Source of the DNA: Caldisericum exile AZM16c01
Lineage (GTDB): Bacteria; Caldisericota; Caldisericia; Caldisericales; Caldisericaceae
Assembly (NCBI RefSeq): GCF_000284335.1
Contig: NC_017096.1
Location: 806,001 to 870,000 of the forward strand
Direction of reading: 5' to 3'
DNA: 64,000 nucleotides
The notes beneath the pieces were generated by a model that made no database searches, was not told where the DNA came from, and saw nothing but the letters and a program-made list of their open reading frames with translations. Both the position numbers and the translations under genes were made by a program. The stretch's first letter is position 1; each line of letters opens with the position of its first letter. Shown here piece by piece: positions 19,100 to 27,758 of the stretch.

Positions 19100-20695
19100 A
19101 TGGAATATATTGCACTTTACAGGAAATACAGGCCCCAGACCTTTGACGAAGTAGTTGAACAAGATGCGGTTGTAAAAGTGCTGAGGGCAGAATTGAAACA
19201 GAAGAAAGTATCTCATGCATATCTATTTGCAGGACCGAAGGGGTCTGGTAAGACTACAATTGCAAGAATCTTCGCAAAGGGTCTTAACTGTGTAAATGGT
19301 CCAACCGACACACCTTGTCTTAAATGTGATAATTGTATTGCAATTACAAATGGCACGAGTTTAGATGTTATTGAGATAGATGCCGCATCAAACAGAGGTA
19401 TTGATGAAATTAGAAGTTTGAAGGAACATGTGCAGTATGTACCAGTAAATTCTAAATATAAAGTCTACATAATAGACGAAGCGCATATGCTTACACCCCA
19501 AGCGTTCAATGCACTTTTGAAAACACTGGAAGAACCTCCGCAGAACGTAGTGTTTATTCTTGCAACAACCGAGGCAGATAAGATTCCACCAACGATCTCT
19601 TCAAGGTGTGAAAGACTTTACTTCAAACCTATCAGTATAAAAAGGCTAAGTAAGAAAATAAAAGAGGTTGCACAAAGTGAAGACGTTCAAATAACTGATG
19701 CTGCATCGGAATTAATTGCAAGAGCTTCTTCTGGGTCACTTCGAAATGCCTTAAGTTTACTTGAACAGGTAATAACTGTTTCAAACAATATTGACGAAAA
19801 TATTGTAAGAAATATCCTCGATATACCCGACGAAAATTTTGTACTTAATTTTGCAAAGGCCCTTATTCAAGGTAACGTAGATTTTATATTCGATGGAATT
19901 CGTCAACTTGAAGTTTCAGGATTAGATCCTAAAATCTTCATAAATGAAATGACTGAATTCTTTGAAGACCTAATTACTCTTAAGCTAGGCGCAAGTGATA
20001 CCGTAGAAGAAAAAAGAGATGCAACTACTTTCTCAGATATGAAGGAGATCATAAAAGTAGCAACTTTAAGAAAACTTATCGAAGTTTCAAAAGTACTTTT
20101 AGAAGCCTTGAATAAAGTAAAAATTTATAAAGATCTCTACTTTGCATTGCTTGTAGAGTTTCTTGATAACTTAGGAAATTTTGAAGATAATTTAAGTGGA
20201 AAACAAAGTGTTGGAAGAGAGGATGCGTCTCAATTTATTTCTAAGGAAAAAGTTGATAAAATTATACTTGCTCAAGAAAAAAAATCATCTGAAAAAATAG
20301 AAGAGCCTGAAACACAAACTCAGGAAATAGATATCGAAAGAATTAAATACTTATGGGAAACAATTGTTAATGAAGTAAAACAAAAAAGCATCCCAGCCTC
20401 GACAATGCTTTTGAAGTCAGCGCCGGTTTCTGTAAAAGATGGCGTAATTGAAATTATCCCTGACAAACCTTTTGCTTTAAATGTTTTAAAATCAAAAGAT
20501 AACATAGAAATTTTGGAAGAAGCTTTAAAGAAAATAACTGGTAAATCGTTTAAGGTAGTTTATATTGAACCAAAGATAGAACCTAAAATAAGTAAAGAGG
20601 AAAGAATTAAAGAAATAGAGAACAAAAAAGAAATTAGAGAAATACTGGATCTATTCGAGGGAACAATAACTGATATTAAGGAGGATAAAAAATGA
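19100..20695 (+). CDS. dnaX: DNA polymerase III subunit tau (gamma/tau)
   Basis: 531 residues. AAA+ clamp-loader core: RKYRPQTFDEVVEQ, Walker A GPKGSGKTTIARI, the four-cysteine zinc module (C in KGLNC, then CLKCDNC), Walker B IIDEAHML, sensor 1 ATTEADKIPPTI and the arginine finger SSRCERL. Domain III ends near residue 370; the rest is a lysine-rich linker and a tau-type C-terminus. An A8 run at codons 393-395 could give a shortened gamma form by slippage. Predicted leaderless start. It heads the conserved dnaX-ybaB-recR cluster and overlaps ybaB by 4 nt. Confidence 0.96.
   Translation: MEYIALYRKYRPQTFDEVVEQDAVVKVLRAELKQKKVSHAYLFAGPKGSGKTTIARIFAKGLNCVNGPTDTPCLKCDNCIAITNGTSLDVIEIDAASNRGIDEIRSLKEHVQYVPVNSKYKVYIIDEAHMLTPQAFNALLKTLEEPPQNVVFILATTEADKIPPTISSRCERLYFKPISIKRLSKKIKEVAQSEDVQITDAASELIARASSGSLRNALSLLEQVITVSNNIDENIVRNILDIPDENFVLNFAKALIQGNVDFIFDGIRQLEVSGLDPKIFINEMTEFFEDLITLKLGASDTVEEKRDATTFSDMKEIIKVATLRKLIEVSKVLLEALNKVKIYKDLYFALLVEFLDNLGNFEDNLSGKQSVGREDASQFISKEKVDKIILAQEKKSSEKIEEPETQTQEIDIERIKYLWETIVNEVKQKSIPASTMLLKSAPVSVKDGVIEIIPDKPFALNVLKSKDNIEILEEALKKITGKSFKVVYIEPKIEPKISKEERIKEIENKKEIREILDLFEGTITDIKEDKK
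20277..20284 (+). other. Possible dnaX slippage site (A8 run)
   Basis: Eight consecutive A in the frame GAA AAA AAA TCA. Insertion of one extra A in the transcript, or a -1 ribosomal shift, gives ATC ATC TGA and stops after about 397 residues, close to the end of the clamp-loader domains. Position and outcome resemble the gamma-producing sites known in E. coli and Thermus dnaX; use here is inferred. Confidence 0.45.
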
Positions 20696-21015
20696 GAAAT
20701 TTTAACGACATTCTAAGGCAGGCCCAAGAACTGCAAAAGAAACTAGAACAAATAAACTTGGAACTCGAGCAAATGGAGATTGGGGCAACAGCCCAGAATA
20801 TAGTTAAAGCAGTTGTTAACGGAAAACTTGAGATTATTTCTATTCAAATTTTAAAGGAAAATTTAGAAGATATAGATAAAGAGATGCTTGAAGATCTAGT
20901 GGTAGTTGCAATAAAGGATGCTCAAAACAAGGCAAAACTCATTGCCCAAGAGAAATTTGCCTCTTTAGGTGCGTTAGGAGGATTATTACCCAATTTTCCA
21001 AATGGAATCAATTAA
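20692..21015 (+). CDS. YbaB/EbfC nucleoid-associated protein
   Basis: 107 residues, the normal length. Alpha-beta-alpha fold with the central VKAVVNGKLEIISIQI strand region and the C-terminal LGALGGLLPNF that resembles the Gly/Leu-rich tail of YbaB proteins. Binds DNA as a dimer and usually accompanies dnaX and recR, as here. The ATG overlaps the dnaX stop (ATGA), and its 3' end overlaps recR by 14 nt. Confidence 0.92.
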   Translation: MRNFNDILRQAQELQKKLEQINLELEQMEIGATAQNIVKAVVNGKLEIISIQILKENLEDIDKEMLEDLVVVAIKDAQNKAKLIAQEKFASLGALGGLLPNFPNGIN

Positions 21016-21610
21016 TAGTAAGCTTAAATCTTTAATTGAGGAAATTGAAAAACTACCCTCTATTGGACCAAAAACTGCGGAAAGAATTGCCCTTTACCTT
21101 TTATCTTTGGAAGAGCAAGAAATAAAAAAATTCTTAGATACCTTAACTGATGCAAGGGCAAATTTACATTTATGCCCCATTTGTTTTAATATTACTGATA
21201 AAGAAATTTGCGAGATTTGCAGCGATGAATCAAGAGATAGGTCATCAATTTGCGTTGTAGAGGAAGTTAACGATTTACTTGCAATTGAAAAGACGGGTTC
21301 CTACAAAGGAGTTTATCATGTTCTTCATGGGGATATCGATCCTATAAACCATAAAGGACCAGACCAAATTAAATTGAAAGAATTGCTTGATAGAATCAAA
21401 AATTCACACATAAAAGAAGTTATTCTTGCTACAAATCCTGATTTTAGTGGTGATATGACTGCAACTTACATTGCAAAACTTATTAATTCGATTAAAATGG
21501 ATATTAGGATTACAAGAATTGCTGTCGGTTTACCAAAGGAAGCAGAAATTGGACTTGCAGATACTTTAACTTTGTCTATGGCAATTAAAGAAAGAAAGGA
21601 ATACAAATAA
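21002..21610 (+). CDS. recR: Recombination protein RecR
   Basis: 202 residues. N-terminal helix-hairpin-helix LPSIGPKTAERIALYLL, a four-cysteine zinc finger (C-x2-C in LCPICFN, C-x2-C in CEICSDESRD), then a Toprim domain beginning ICVVEEVNDLLAIEKTG with YHVLHGDIDPINHKGPD. With RecO it mediates RecA loading at single-strand gaps. Overlaps ybaB, so it depends on the same transcript. Confidence 0.96.
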   Translation: MESINSKLKSLIEEIEKLPSIGPKTAERIALYLLSLEEQEIKKFLDTLTDARANLHLCPICFNITDKEICEICSDESRDRSSICVVEEVNDLLAIEKTGSYKGVYHVLHGDIDPINHKGPDQIKLKELLDRIKNSHIKEVILATNPDFSGDMTATYIAKLINSIKMDIRITRIAVGLPKEAEIGLADTLTLSMAIKERKEYK

Positions 21611-21625
21611 ATTTAGGAGGTTAAA

Positions 21626-22906
21626 ATGAGCGAGATTATTTTTGTAAAAGCAAGAGAAATCTTAGATTCAAGAGGAAACCCAACTATTGAGACCGAAGTT
21701 GTTCTTGAGAGTGGTGCAGTTGGTGTTGCAGCAGTACCATCTGGCAAATCAACTGGAAAATTTGAAGCAGTTGAATTAAGAGACGGAGACAAGTCAAGGT
21801 TTAACGGTAAAGGTGTTTTAAATGCAGTAAGGAACGTGAATGAAGTAATTGCGGAAAATATAATCGGAATGGAAGCACAAGACCAGTATCTTATCGATAA
21901 AACGATGATTGATTTGGACGGTACACCAAATAAAAGTAAACTTGGGGCTAACGCAATATTAAGTGTTTCCCTTGCTGTTGCACGAGCACAGGCAAATGAA
22001 CTTGGAATATCTTTATATAAATACCTTGGAGGATTGAATGCAAATCTTCTTCCAGTACCACAACTAAACATTTTGAATGGCGGTGCACATGCAGATTCTG
22101 GTTTGGACATTCAAGAATTTCTTATCCTCCCTGTAAACTTCACTTCATTCAAAGAAGCAATTAGAGCAGGCGCAGAAATTTACAGAAGCCTTGAGTCTAT
22201 TCTAAAAAAGAAAGGATACTCAGTCGGTATAGGAGATGAAGGTGGTTTTGCACCTAAAGTAAAAAATACAGAAGAAGCACTGAGTTTGATTGTGGAAGCG
22301 ATAACCAATGCAAATTATATTGCAGGAAAAGATATTTTCCTTGGTATTGATTCTGCTTCTTCGGGATTCTTTAAAGATGGCTACTACAATTTCGAAGGTG
22401 CAAAATTAACATCGAAAGAAATGATTGATTTTTATGAAAATCTTTTAAGTAAGTTCCCCATTATCTCCATTGAAGATGGGCTTGCTGAAGAGGATTGGGA
22501 CGGCTGGATTGAATTTACTAAACGATTAGGTGATAAAATCCAAATTATTGGCGATGACTTGTATGTAACAAATATTGAAAGATTTTCTAAGGGTGTTGAA
22601 CTCAAAGCAACCAATTCAATACTTATTAAACTAAACCAAATTGGGACACTCTCGGAAACTCTTAAGGTAATTCAGTTTGCAAGATTTAATGGATTTAACG
22701 CAATTGTCTCACATAGGTCCGGAGAAACTGCGGATGCATTTATCTCTCATCTTGTAGTAGGAATGACAACTGGTCAAATTAAAAGTGGTGCACCAGCAAG
22801 AATGGAAAGAGTTGAAAAATATAACGAACTAATTAGAATTGAGGAAGAATTAGGCGAAAACGCTCGATTTGCAGGAATTAATGTCTTCAAAAAATTTCTA
22901 AAATAA
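21626..22906 (+). CDS. eno: Enolase
   Basis: 426 residues, full length. [14 protein letters not shown] at the N-terminus, the flexible catalytic loop GGAHAD, general base/acid residues in GDEGGFAP, metal ligands in [15 protein letters not shown] and GDDLYVTN, and the catalytic lysine in [10 protein letters not shown] followed by VSHRSGET. Interconverts 2-phosphoglycerate and PEP in the cytoplasm. Strong AGGAGG ribosome-binding site 15 nt after recR. One small oddity: [12 protein letters not shown] where most enolases have PSGASTG. Confidence 0.97.
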   Translation: MSEIIFVKAREILDSRGNPTIETEVVLESGAVGVAAVPSGKSTGKFEAVELRDGDKSRFNGKGVLNAVRNVNEVIAENIIGMEAQDQYLIDKTMIDLDGTPNKSKLGANAILSVSLAVARAQANELGISLYKYLGGLNANLLPVPQLNILNGGAHADSGLDIQEFLILPVNFTSFKEAIRAGAEIYRSLESILKKKGYSVGIGDEGGFAPKVKNTEEALSLIVEAITNANYIAGKDIFLGIDSASSGFFKDGYYNFEGAKLTSKEMIDFYENLLSKFPIISIEDGLAEEDWDGWIEFTKRLGDKIQIIGDDLYVTNIERFSKGVELKATNSILIKLNQIGTLSETLKVIQFARFNGFNAIVSHRSGETADAFISHLVVGMTTGQIKSGAPARMERVEKYNELIRIEEELGENARFAGINVFKKFLK

Positions 22907-22907
22907 T

Positions 22908-23726
22908 ATGCCAGAGGTTATTGAAGTTAATTTTTTAAAAGATGAGATTGCCTCTACTTTTATCGGAAAAAAAGTTGTAGAGGCAATCTTAAATAATGAA
23001 AAGATTTCAAACGTCTGCAAGAATGAATTTGAAAAAGAATTAAAGGATGAGGTCCTCAAAGACGTTGCAAGACACGGCAAAGTGTTAATTTTGAAATTCT
23101 CAAACTATAAATACCTTCTTATTCATTTTCTACTCACCGGATACCTGCGGTTAATAGATGACTCGGAAAAGGAAAAAGCACAAGCATATTTAAAGTTCGA
23201 TAATGGTAAGTCCATTGGTATCTTTGGTATTATGTCAAATGGATTCATTCATTTACATGAAACTAAAAACATTAATAATTTAGATGAAATAAAAGAACTC
23301 GGGATAGACGTTCTTGATGAAAAATTTACACTTGAAAATTTTAAGAAAATTATACTAAAAAACGGGACTAAAAGGATAAAGGACATCCTTCTTGATCAGA
23401 GTATTATTGCCGGTCTTGGCAACGCATATTCTGATGAAATTCTTTTTGTATCAAAAGTAAATCCCAAAAGAAAAGGGGGATATTTGTCAGAAGATGAAAT
23501 TGAAAGTATATACAAAAATATTTTTTTCGTCTTGGAGAAGTCAAAGAAATACGGTGGTGCAAGTGAGCTTTCCTTTGTTCATCTTGACGGCTCAAAAGGC
23601 CATTTCCATGAACATTTTTTAGTTCATAAGCGTGAAGGAGAAAAGTGTCCAATTTGCGGAACTCCGATTGAAACAACAAAAATAGGGGGAAGAACATCGT
23701 ACTTCTGCCCAAAATGTCAGAGGTGA
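22908..23726 (+). CDS. mutM: Formamidopyrimidine-DNA glycosylase (Fpg/Nei family)
   Basis: 272 residues. Mature Pro2-Glu3 catalytic pair is kept in MPEVIEV, although the usual start PELPEVE is changed. The beta-hairpin lysine is in RHGKVLILKF, the helix-two-turn-helix in GLGNAYSDEILF, and the C-terminal zinc finger has C-x2-C in CPICG and C-x2-C in FCPKCQR. Excises oxidised purines and cleaves the strand by beta/delta elimination. Starts 1 nt after eno. The divergent N-terminus makes MutM versus Nei-like specificity uncertain. Confidence 0.88.
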   Translation: MPEVIEVNFLKDEIASTFIGKKVVEAILNNEKISNVCKNEFEKELKDEVLKDVARHGKVLILKFSNYKYLLIHFLLTGYLRLIDDSEKEKAQAYLKFDNGKSIGIFGIMSNGFIHLHETKNINNLDEIKELGIDVLDEKFTLENFKKIILKNGTKRIKDILLDQSIIAGLGNAYSDEILFVSKVNPKRKGGYLSEDEIESIYKNIFFVLEKSKKYGGASELSFVHLDGSKGHFHEHFLVHKREGEKCPICGTPIETTKIGGRTSYFCPKCQR

Positions 23727-23729
23727 CCC

Positions 23730-24317
23730 GTGGATACACTTGACACGAAAAAGATAATCATAATTTTAATCTTACTTATTTTCATTTCGTTCGGGATTGG
23801 CTTATATGTCGGAAAAACATACTTATCAAACAATAAAGCACAAGAGCAACCTGTGATTGTCCAAAATGTAGGTAATTCCTCTCAACAAAAAATTAAGGTT
23901 TACGTAACAGGAGAAGTCAAACATCCAGATGTATACGAATTAGAAGAAAACGCAATAGTTAAGGATGCAATTTCTCTTGCTGGTGGTGTCACAGAAAATG
24001 CAGATTTGATTTCAATTAATCTTGCAAAAAAACTTACGGATGGTGAAGAAGTAATTGTTCCTTCAAAAGATAACTCATTGCTTAATTCAAACAACTCTAC
24101 ATCCTTAGCTACAACTCCTAAAACCAACAAAGTAAACATAAATAAAGCAACAAAAGAAGAGTTAATGACACTTCCCGGAATCGGAGAAGCAAAGGCACAG
24201 GCTATAATTGATTATAGAACAAAGAACGGACCTTTTAAAACTATACACGATATAGTAAATGTCTCAGGAATAGGCGAAAAAACGTTTGAGAAAATTCAGG
24301 ATCTAATTACAGTGTAA
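23730..24317 (+). CDS. comEA: ComEA-type DNA-binding protein
   Basis: 195 residues from a GTG start. One N-terminal membrane helix (about 8-26: IIIILILLIFISFGIGLYVG), an SLBB domain at about 55-110 (VYVTGEVKHPDVYEL), a Ser/Asn/Thr-rich linker, then the helix-hairpin-helix pair KVNINKATKEELMTLPGIG and VSGIGEKTFEKIQDL. Binds double-stranded DNA on the outside of the membrane and hands it to ComEC in natural transformation. Shares a TAATG junction with comEC. Confidence 0.94.
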   Translation: MDTLDTKKIIIILILLIFISFGIGLYVGKTYLSNNKAQEQPVIVQNVGNSSQQKIKVYVTGEVKHPDVYELEENAIVKDAISLAGGVTENADLISINLAKKLTDGEEVIVPSKDNSLLNSNNSTSLATTPKTNKVNINKATKEELMTLPGIGEAKAQAIIDYRTKNGPFKTIHDIVNVSGIGEKTFEKIQDLITV

Positions 24318-26143
24318 TGCTCTCATTTTTGGTTCTTCTTTCAACTCTAATAGGCTTAGGAATATCAATATCCTTTCAAACAAGAAATATTTTATTACTC
24401 CCAACTTATTTTTTAACCCTTATTGTTATTGTACTTATTTCAAGAAAAAATTATAGATTTGGTATCATTTTTTTGTTCCTACTATCAACTTTAAGTGGAT
24501 ATTACTCTTTTAAAACAGTTTTCAACACAATAAATTACAATGTTCAGGATACAATTGTCAAAGTTTGTGGCATCGTCACGGATTTTTATGAAATAAGTGG
24601 CGAAAAATTTATATACTATTTAAAAGTGTCATCTATTGACAACCATTTAGAAGATATTATTGTCAAAGTTTACTCGAAAGAAATGCCACCACCAAAAAAA
24701 TCGACAGTCCAAATACAAGGAGAATTACATAAAAACACCTCAAAGTTAATCAATTTTGAAGATACATTAACTCTTTTTCCTAAAAGTGTAAAAATTATTA
24801 AAAGTCAGATTTTTTATACCTTTCTTTCTAATTTAAGGTCAAAAATTATACACAACATAAGATCTACTCTCAAAAGTGAGGAGGGTAATCTCCTTATTTC
24901 AACTCTCATAGGAACTAATGCATTAGAAAGTAGTACAAAATCTGATTTTCAACTGTCTGGTATCGCTCATATATTTGCGATTTCCGGATTGCATATCGGT
25001 ATAATTTACTCATTTTTTACCATACTATTAAATTTTTTTATTCCTTTTGTTCAGATTTTTTCACTTTTTGTAACTTTTTTATTTATTGTATTCATTGGAC
25101 TAAAGTTTTCTGCAATTAGAGCCTTTTTGATGCTATCGATATTAGTCTTGGGAAATTATCTTGGGAGAGGGAAAAATCTTTTAAATTCACTTATCGTTGC
25201 AATCTCTCTAATACTTATAGCTTTTCCTCAATCACTATTTTCAATAAGTTTCTATTTGTCTTGTTTTGCAATTCTTGGAATTGTTGTAGCGTTAAAATTT
25301 GACTTTAAACAAAAAATTTTTAATTTGCTCAATGTATCTATCTTTGTTAATCTATATGAGACTCCACTTGTTTTATTTGTATTTAATTCAATACCAATAA
25401 TATCTATTCCATTAAATCTGTTTGTTATTCCATACATGTCTTTTCTTCTTCTAATAGGTTTACTATATACATTTATTTCTCTTTTTTCGATTAAGTTTGC
25501 TTCTATTTTTTCTTCTTTGATTAATTTCTTCTACGGTCTTTTAATTTCACTTGTTAATTTCTCATCTAAGCTCCCAAGTGCTTCTATTTTTGGAACACTT
25601 TCTTTAACCCAGTTTTTCTTTTTAGAGCTTGCCTTACTTATATCGACATTTCTACTTGTCGGGAATATTCCTAAAAAATTTAAGGTATCTATAACATTAA
25701 TAGTGATAATTTTGATGTTTTCTTTTGTCTTTTATAACGCATCTTTAACAGATATTGTAATAGAGAACTTTCAAAATTCGCAAGTAATAATAGTGAAGAA
25801 TTCTTTTAAGAATATTTTAATTATAAGTAATTCTGGAAAATACTCATTTAACAAACTTTATAACATTATCAAAGGCAATGGGATCAATTCTATAGATACT
25901 ATAATTCTTCTTAAGAATCCAACCATTCAAGAAGGAGTGCAAATTAACGAGCTTTATGAGAAGAGGATTCCAATAAAAAGTATTTTTGCAGATGAATCAG
26001 TCGATAAAGACTACCTTGCTTTGAACTTTCAGAGTTACGAAGTACTTCCTAAAAACTTTACCTTAAAAGAAGGGAAAATAAAAATCGCATGTAGAAATAA
26101 CGATCTCGAAATTTTTATAGGTGGGAAGTCTATTTATCCTTAA
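24317..26143 (+). CDS. comEC: ComEC/Rec2 competence channel, C-terminal nuclease domain degenerate
   Basis: 608 residues. An N-terminal OB-like extracellular domain follows two membrane helices, and the competence domain is clear: LISTLIGTN, FAISGLHIGIIYSFF, FSAIRAFLMLSILVLG. About ten membrane helices follow to residue 470. The last 140 residues keep a beta-lactamase-like fold pattern but have no HxHxDH motif and are much shorter than the normal metallo-beta-lactamase domain, so degradation of the non-transported strand would need another nuclease. Forms the cytoplasmic membrane DNA channel. The 3' end overlaps the convergent IscU-like gene by 14 nt. Confidence 0.9.
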   Translation: MLSFLVLLSTLIGLGISISFQTRNILLLPTYFLTLIVIVLISRKNYRFGIIFLFLLSTLSGYYSFKTVFNTINYNVQDTIVKVCGIVTDFYEISGEKFIYYLKVSSIDNHLEDIIVKVYSKEMPPPKKSTVQIQGELHKNTSKLINFEDTLTLFPKSVKIIKSQIFYTFLSNLRSKIIHNIRSTLKSEEGNLLISTLIGTNALESSTKSDFQLSGIAHIFAISGLHIGIIYSFFTILLNFFIPFVQIFSLFVTFLFIVFIGLKFSAIRAFLMLSILVLGNYLGRGKNLLNSLIVAISLILIAFPQSLFSISFYLSCFAILGIVVALKFDFKQKIFNLLNVSIFVNLYETPLVLFVFNSIPIISIPLNLFVIPYMSFLLLIGLLYTFISLFSIKFASIFSSLINFFYGLLISLVNFSSKLPSASIFGTLSLTQFFFLELALLISTFLLVGNIPKKFKVSITLIVIILMFSFVFYNASLTDIVIENFQNSQVIIVKNSFKNILIISNSGKYSFNKLYNIIKGNGINSIDTIILLKNPTIQEGVQINELYEKRIPIKSIFADESVDKDYLALNFQSYEVLPKNFTLKEGKIKIACRNNDLEIFIGGKSIYP

Positions 26144-26486
26144 TCTTACTTAATGCATCGTTGAATGCGTTAACGACAAGTTCTACACATTTGATTTTAT
26201 CTTTTGGAATGTCGAAAAAAATTGTAAAAAAATTGTAATCAATTGGTTCAATCTGTTCAAGTTTCTTTCCTTTTATATTTTCCGAAAGTATAGACGCACT
26301 TGCAATTGCAAAGGGACATCCATCAACTTGATATTTGAAATCAAGAATTACTCCATTTTCAACATGCAAATAAATTATTGCCTTACCACCTCCTTCAGAT
26401 TTTGAACTTCCTACCGCCGTTGGATTTATAATAGTTCCAACGTTCCTTGGTTTCATAAAATGATCAACAACTATCTTTGGATACAA
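26130..26486 (-). CDS. IscU/NifU-like Fe-S scaffold protein, first cysteine missing
   Basis: 118 residues from TTG 26486, preceded by AGAGGTG. The family start is clear (PKIVVDHFMKPRNVG), as are the second cysteine in DGCPFAIASAS and the third in IKCVELVVNAFNDAL. The first ligand cysteine, normally in a CGD motif, is replaced by Ser/Glu/Gly (SSKSEGGGKA). The protein would bind clusters differently or act as a partial scaffold. It stands alone, with no cysteine desulfurase nearby. Convergent with comEC. Confidence 0.85.
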   Translation of the reverse strand: MYPKIVVDHFMKPRNVGTIINPTAVGSSKSEGGGKAIIYLHVENGVILDFKYQVDGCPFAIASASILSENIKGKKLEQIEPIDYNFFTIFFDIPKDKIKCVELVVNAFNDALSKIKDK

Positions 26487-26591
26487 TTTTCACCTCTTGC
26501 ATTTCCATTATATCACTTTTTTTCTTAAAATAGAAAAACTCTTTAAAAATTAGCCATTATATATTAGAATACCAAAAGAAGGAGGCAAAAA

Positions 26592-27758
26592 ATGCTTTTA
26601 ATAAAAAATGCAAAAGTTTACACTGTAACGCAAGGCATCTTAGAAAATGGAAATGTGCTCGTAGAAGGTAACAGAATTAAAAAAGTCAGTTCAGAAAAAA
26701 TTGACGTTGATGAAAATTCGACTAAAGTTATTGACGCACAAGGGAACTTGCTTTTCCCTTCATTTATTGATGCTCACACTCATCTTGGTACGTTTGCTCT
26801 TGAAGGAACAGAAATGGATGAGGATGGCAATGAAATGACTAATCCTGCAACTCCTGGATTAAGAGCAATTGATTCAATAAATCCTTATGATCCTGCGTTC
26901 AAAGAAGCATTTGAATCAGGCTTTGAAATTGTGTTTACTGGTGCTGGCTCAGGTAATGTAATTGGAGGACTAAGTACTGTTATTAAAACTTACGGTAATA
27001 TTGTAGACGAAATGATAATTAAAAATCCTGCTGGACTCAAATGCGCCTTTGGCGAAAATCCAAAGAGAGTTTATTCTTCAAAAAATCAACTTCCTACAAC
27101 TCGAATGGGCACAGCAAAAGTGTTTAGAGAAACACTTTATAAAGGAAAAAATTATTACGAAAAGAAAAAGAGTGGCGAGAAGGTTGACTTTGATTTAAAT
27201 ATGGAAAGTCTTTATCTTGTTTTTGATCACCAAATTCCTCTCAGAATTCACTCTCATAGAGCTGACGATATTATAACAGCAATAAGAATTGCCAAGCATG
27301 AATTTGGACTTGAGGTAGTAATAGAGCATGGAACAGATTCAGCAAGAATCAGGGATTTTCTTGCAAAGGAAAACGTTCCTGTAATTCTTGGACCTATTCT
27401 TGATGTTTCCCCTAAGGTTGAAACAAGATCTAATTCATTTGAAAATCCTAAGAAATTGGTCGATGCTGGTGTAAAAGTTGCCCTTATGACTGACCATCCA
27501 GTTGTATCTATTGGCTACGCGTTAATTCAGGCAGGACTTGTTGCTTACGAAGGAGGATTGGGATTTGACGAAACTCTTAGGCTTATTACAATAAATCCTG
27601 CACAGATTTTGAAAATAGATAACGATTATGGAAGTATAGAAGAAGGGAAAATTGCAAACCTTGTTATTTTTGACAAAAATCCTTTTTCAGTAACTGCAAA
27701 GGCTAACACTGTCATTCTTGAAGGAAACGTCATTATTGAGGGAGGAAAATATGTATAA
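26592..27758 (+). CDS. Amidohydrolase family protein (imidazolonepropionase-related)
   Basis: 388 residues; ATG 26592 has an AAGGAGG site. Full set of amidohydrolase metal ligands: HxH in DAHTHLG (about residue 62), histidines in IHSHRADD and IEHGTD, and the aspartate in MTDHPV. N- and C-terminal halves of the small beta-sandwich (LLIKNAKVYTV; GSIEEGKIANLVIFDKNPF) flank the barrel. The reaction, hydrolysis of an amide or related bond on a small molecule, cannot be specified. It overlaps the next gene, a diverged paralogue, by 8 nt. Confidence 0.88.
   Translation: MLLIKNAKVYTVTQGILENGNVLVEGNRIKKVSSEKIDVDENSTKVIDAQGNLLFPSFIDAHTHLGTFALEGTEMDEDGNEMTNPATPGLRAIDSINPYDPAFKEAFESGFEIVFTGAGSGNVIGGLSTVIKTYGNIVDEMIIKNPAGLKCAFGENPKRVYSSKNQLPTTRMGTAKVFRETLYKGKNYYEKKKSGEKVDFDLNMESLYLVFDHQIPLRIHSHRADDIITAIRIAKHEFGLEVVIEHGTDSARIRDFLAKENVPVILGPILDVSPKVETRSNSFENPKKLVDAGVKVALMTDHPVVSIGYALIQAGLVAYEGGLGFDETLRLITINPAQILKIDNDYGSIEEGKIANLVIFDKNPFSVTAKANTVILEGNVIIEGGKYV

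Noticed and set aside
21613-22110. Open frame antisense to eno
   Set aside because: Fully contained opposite a well-conserved enzyme gene, with no start signals or family features.
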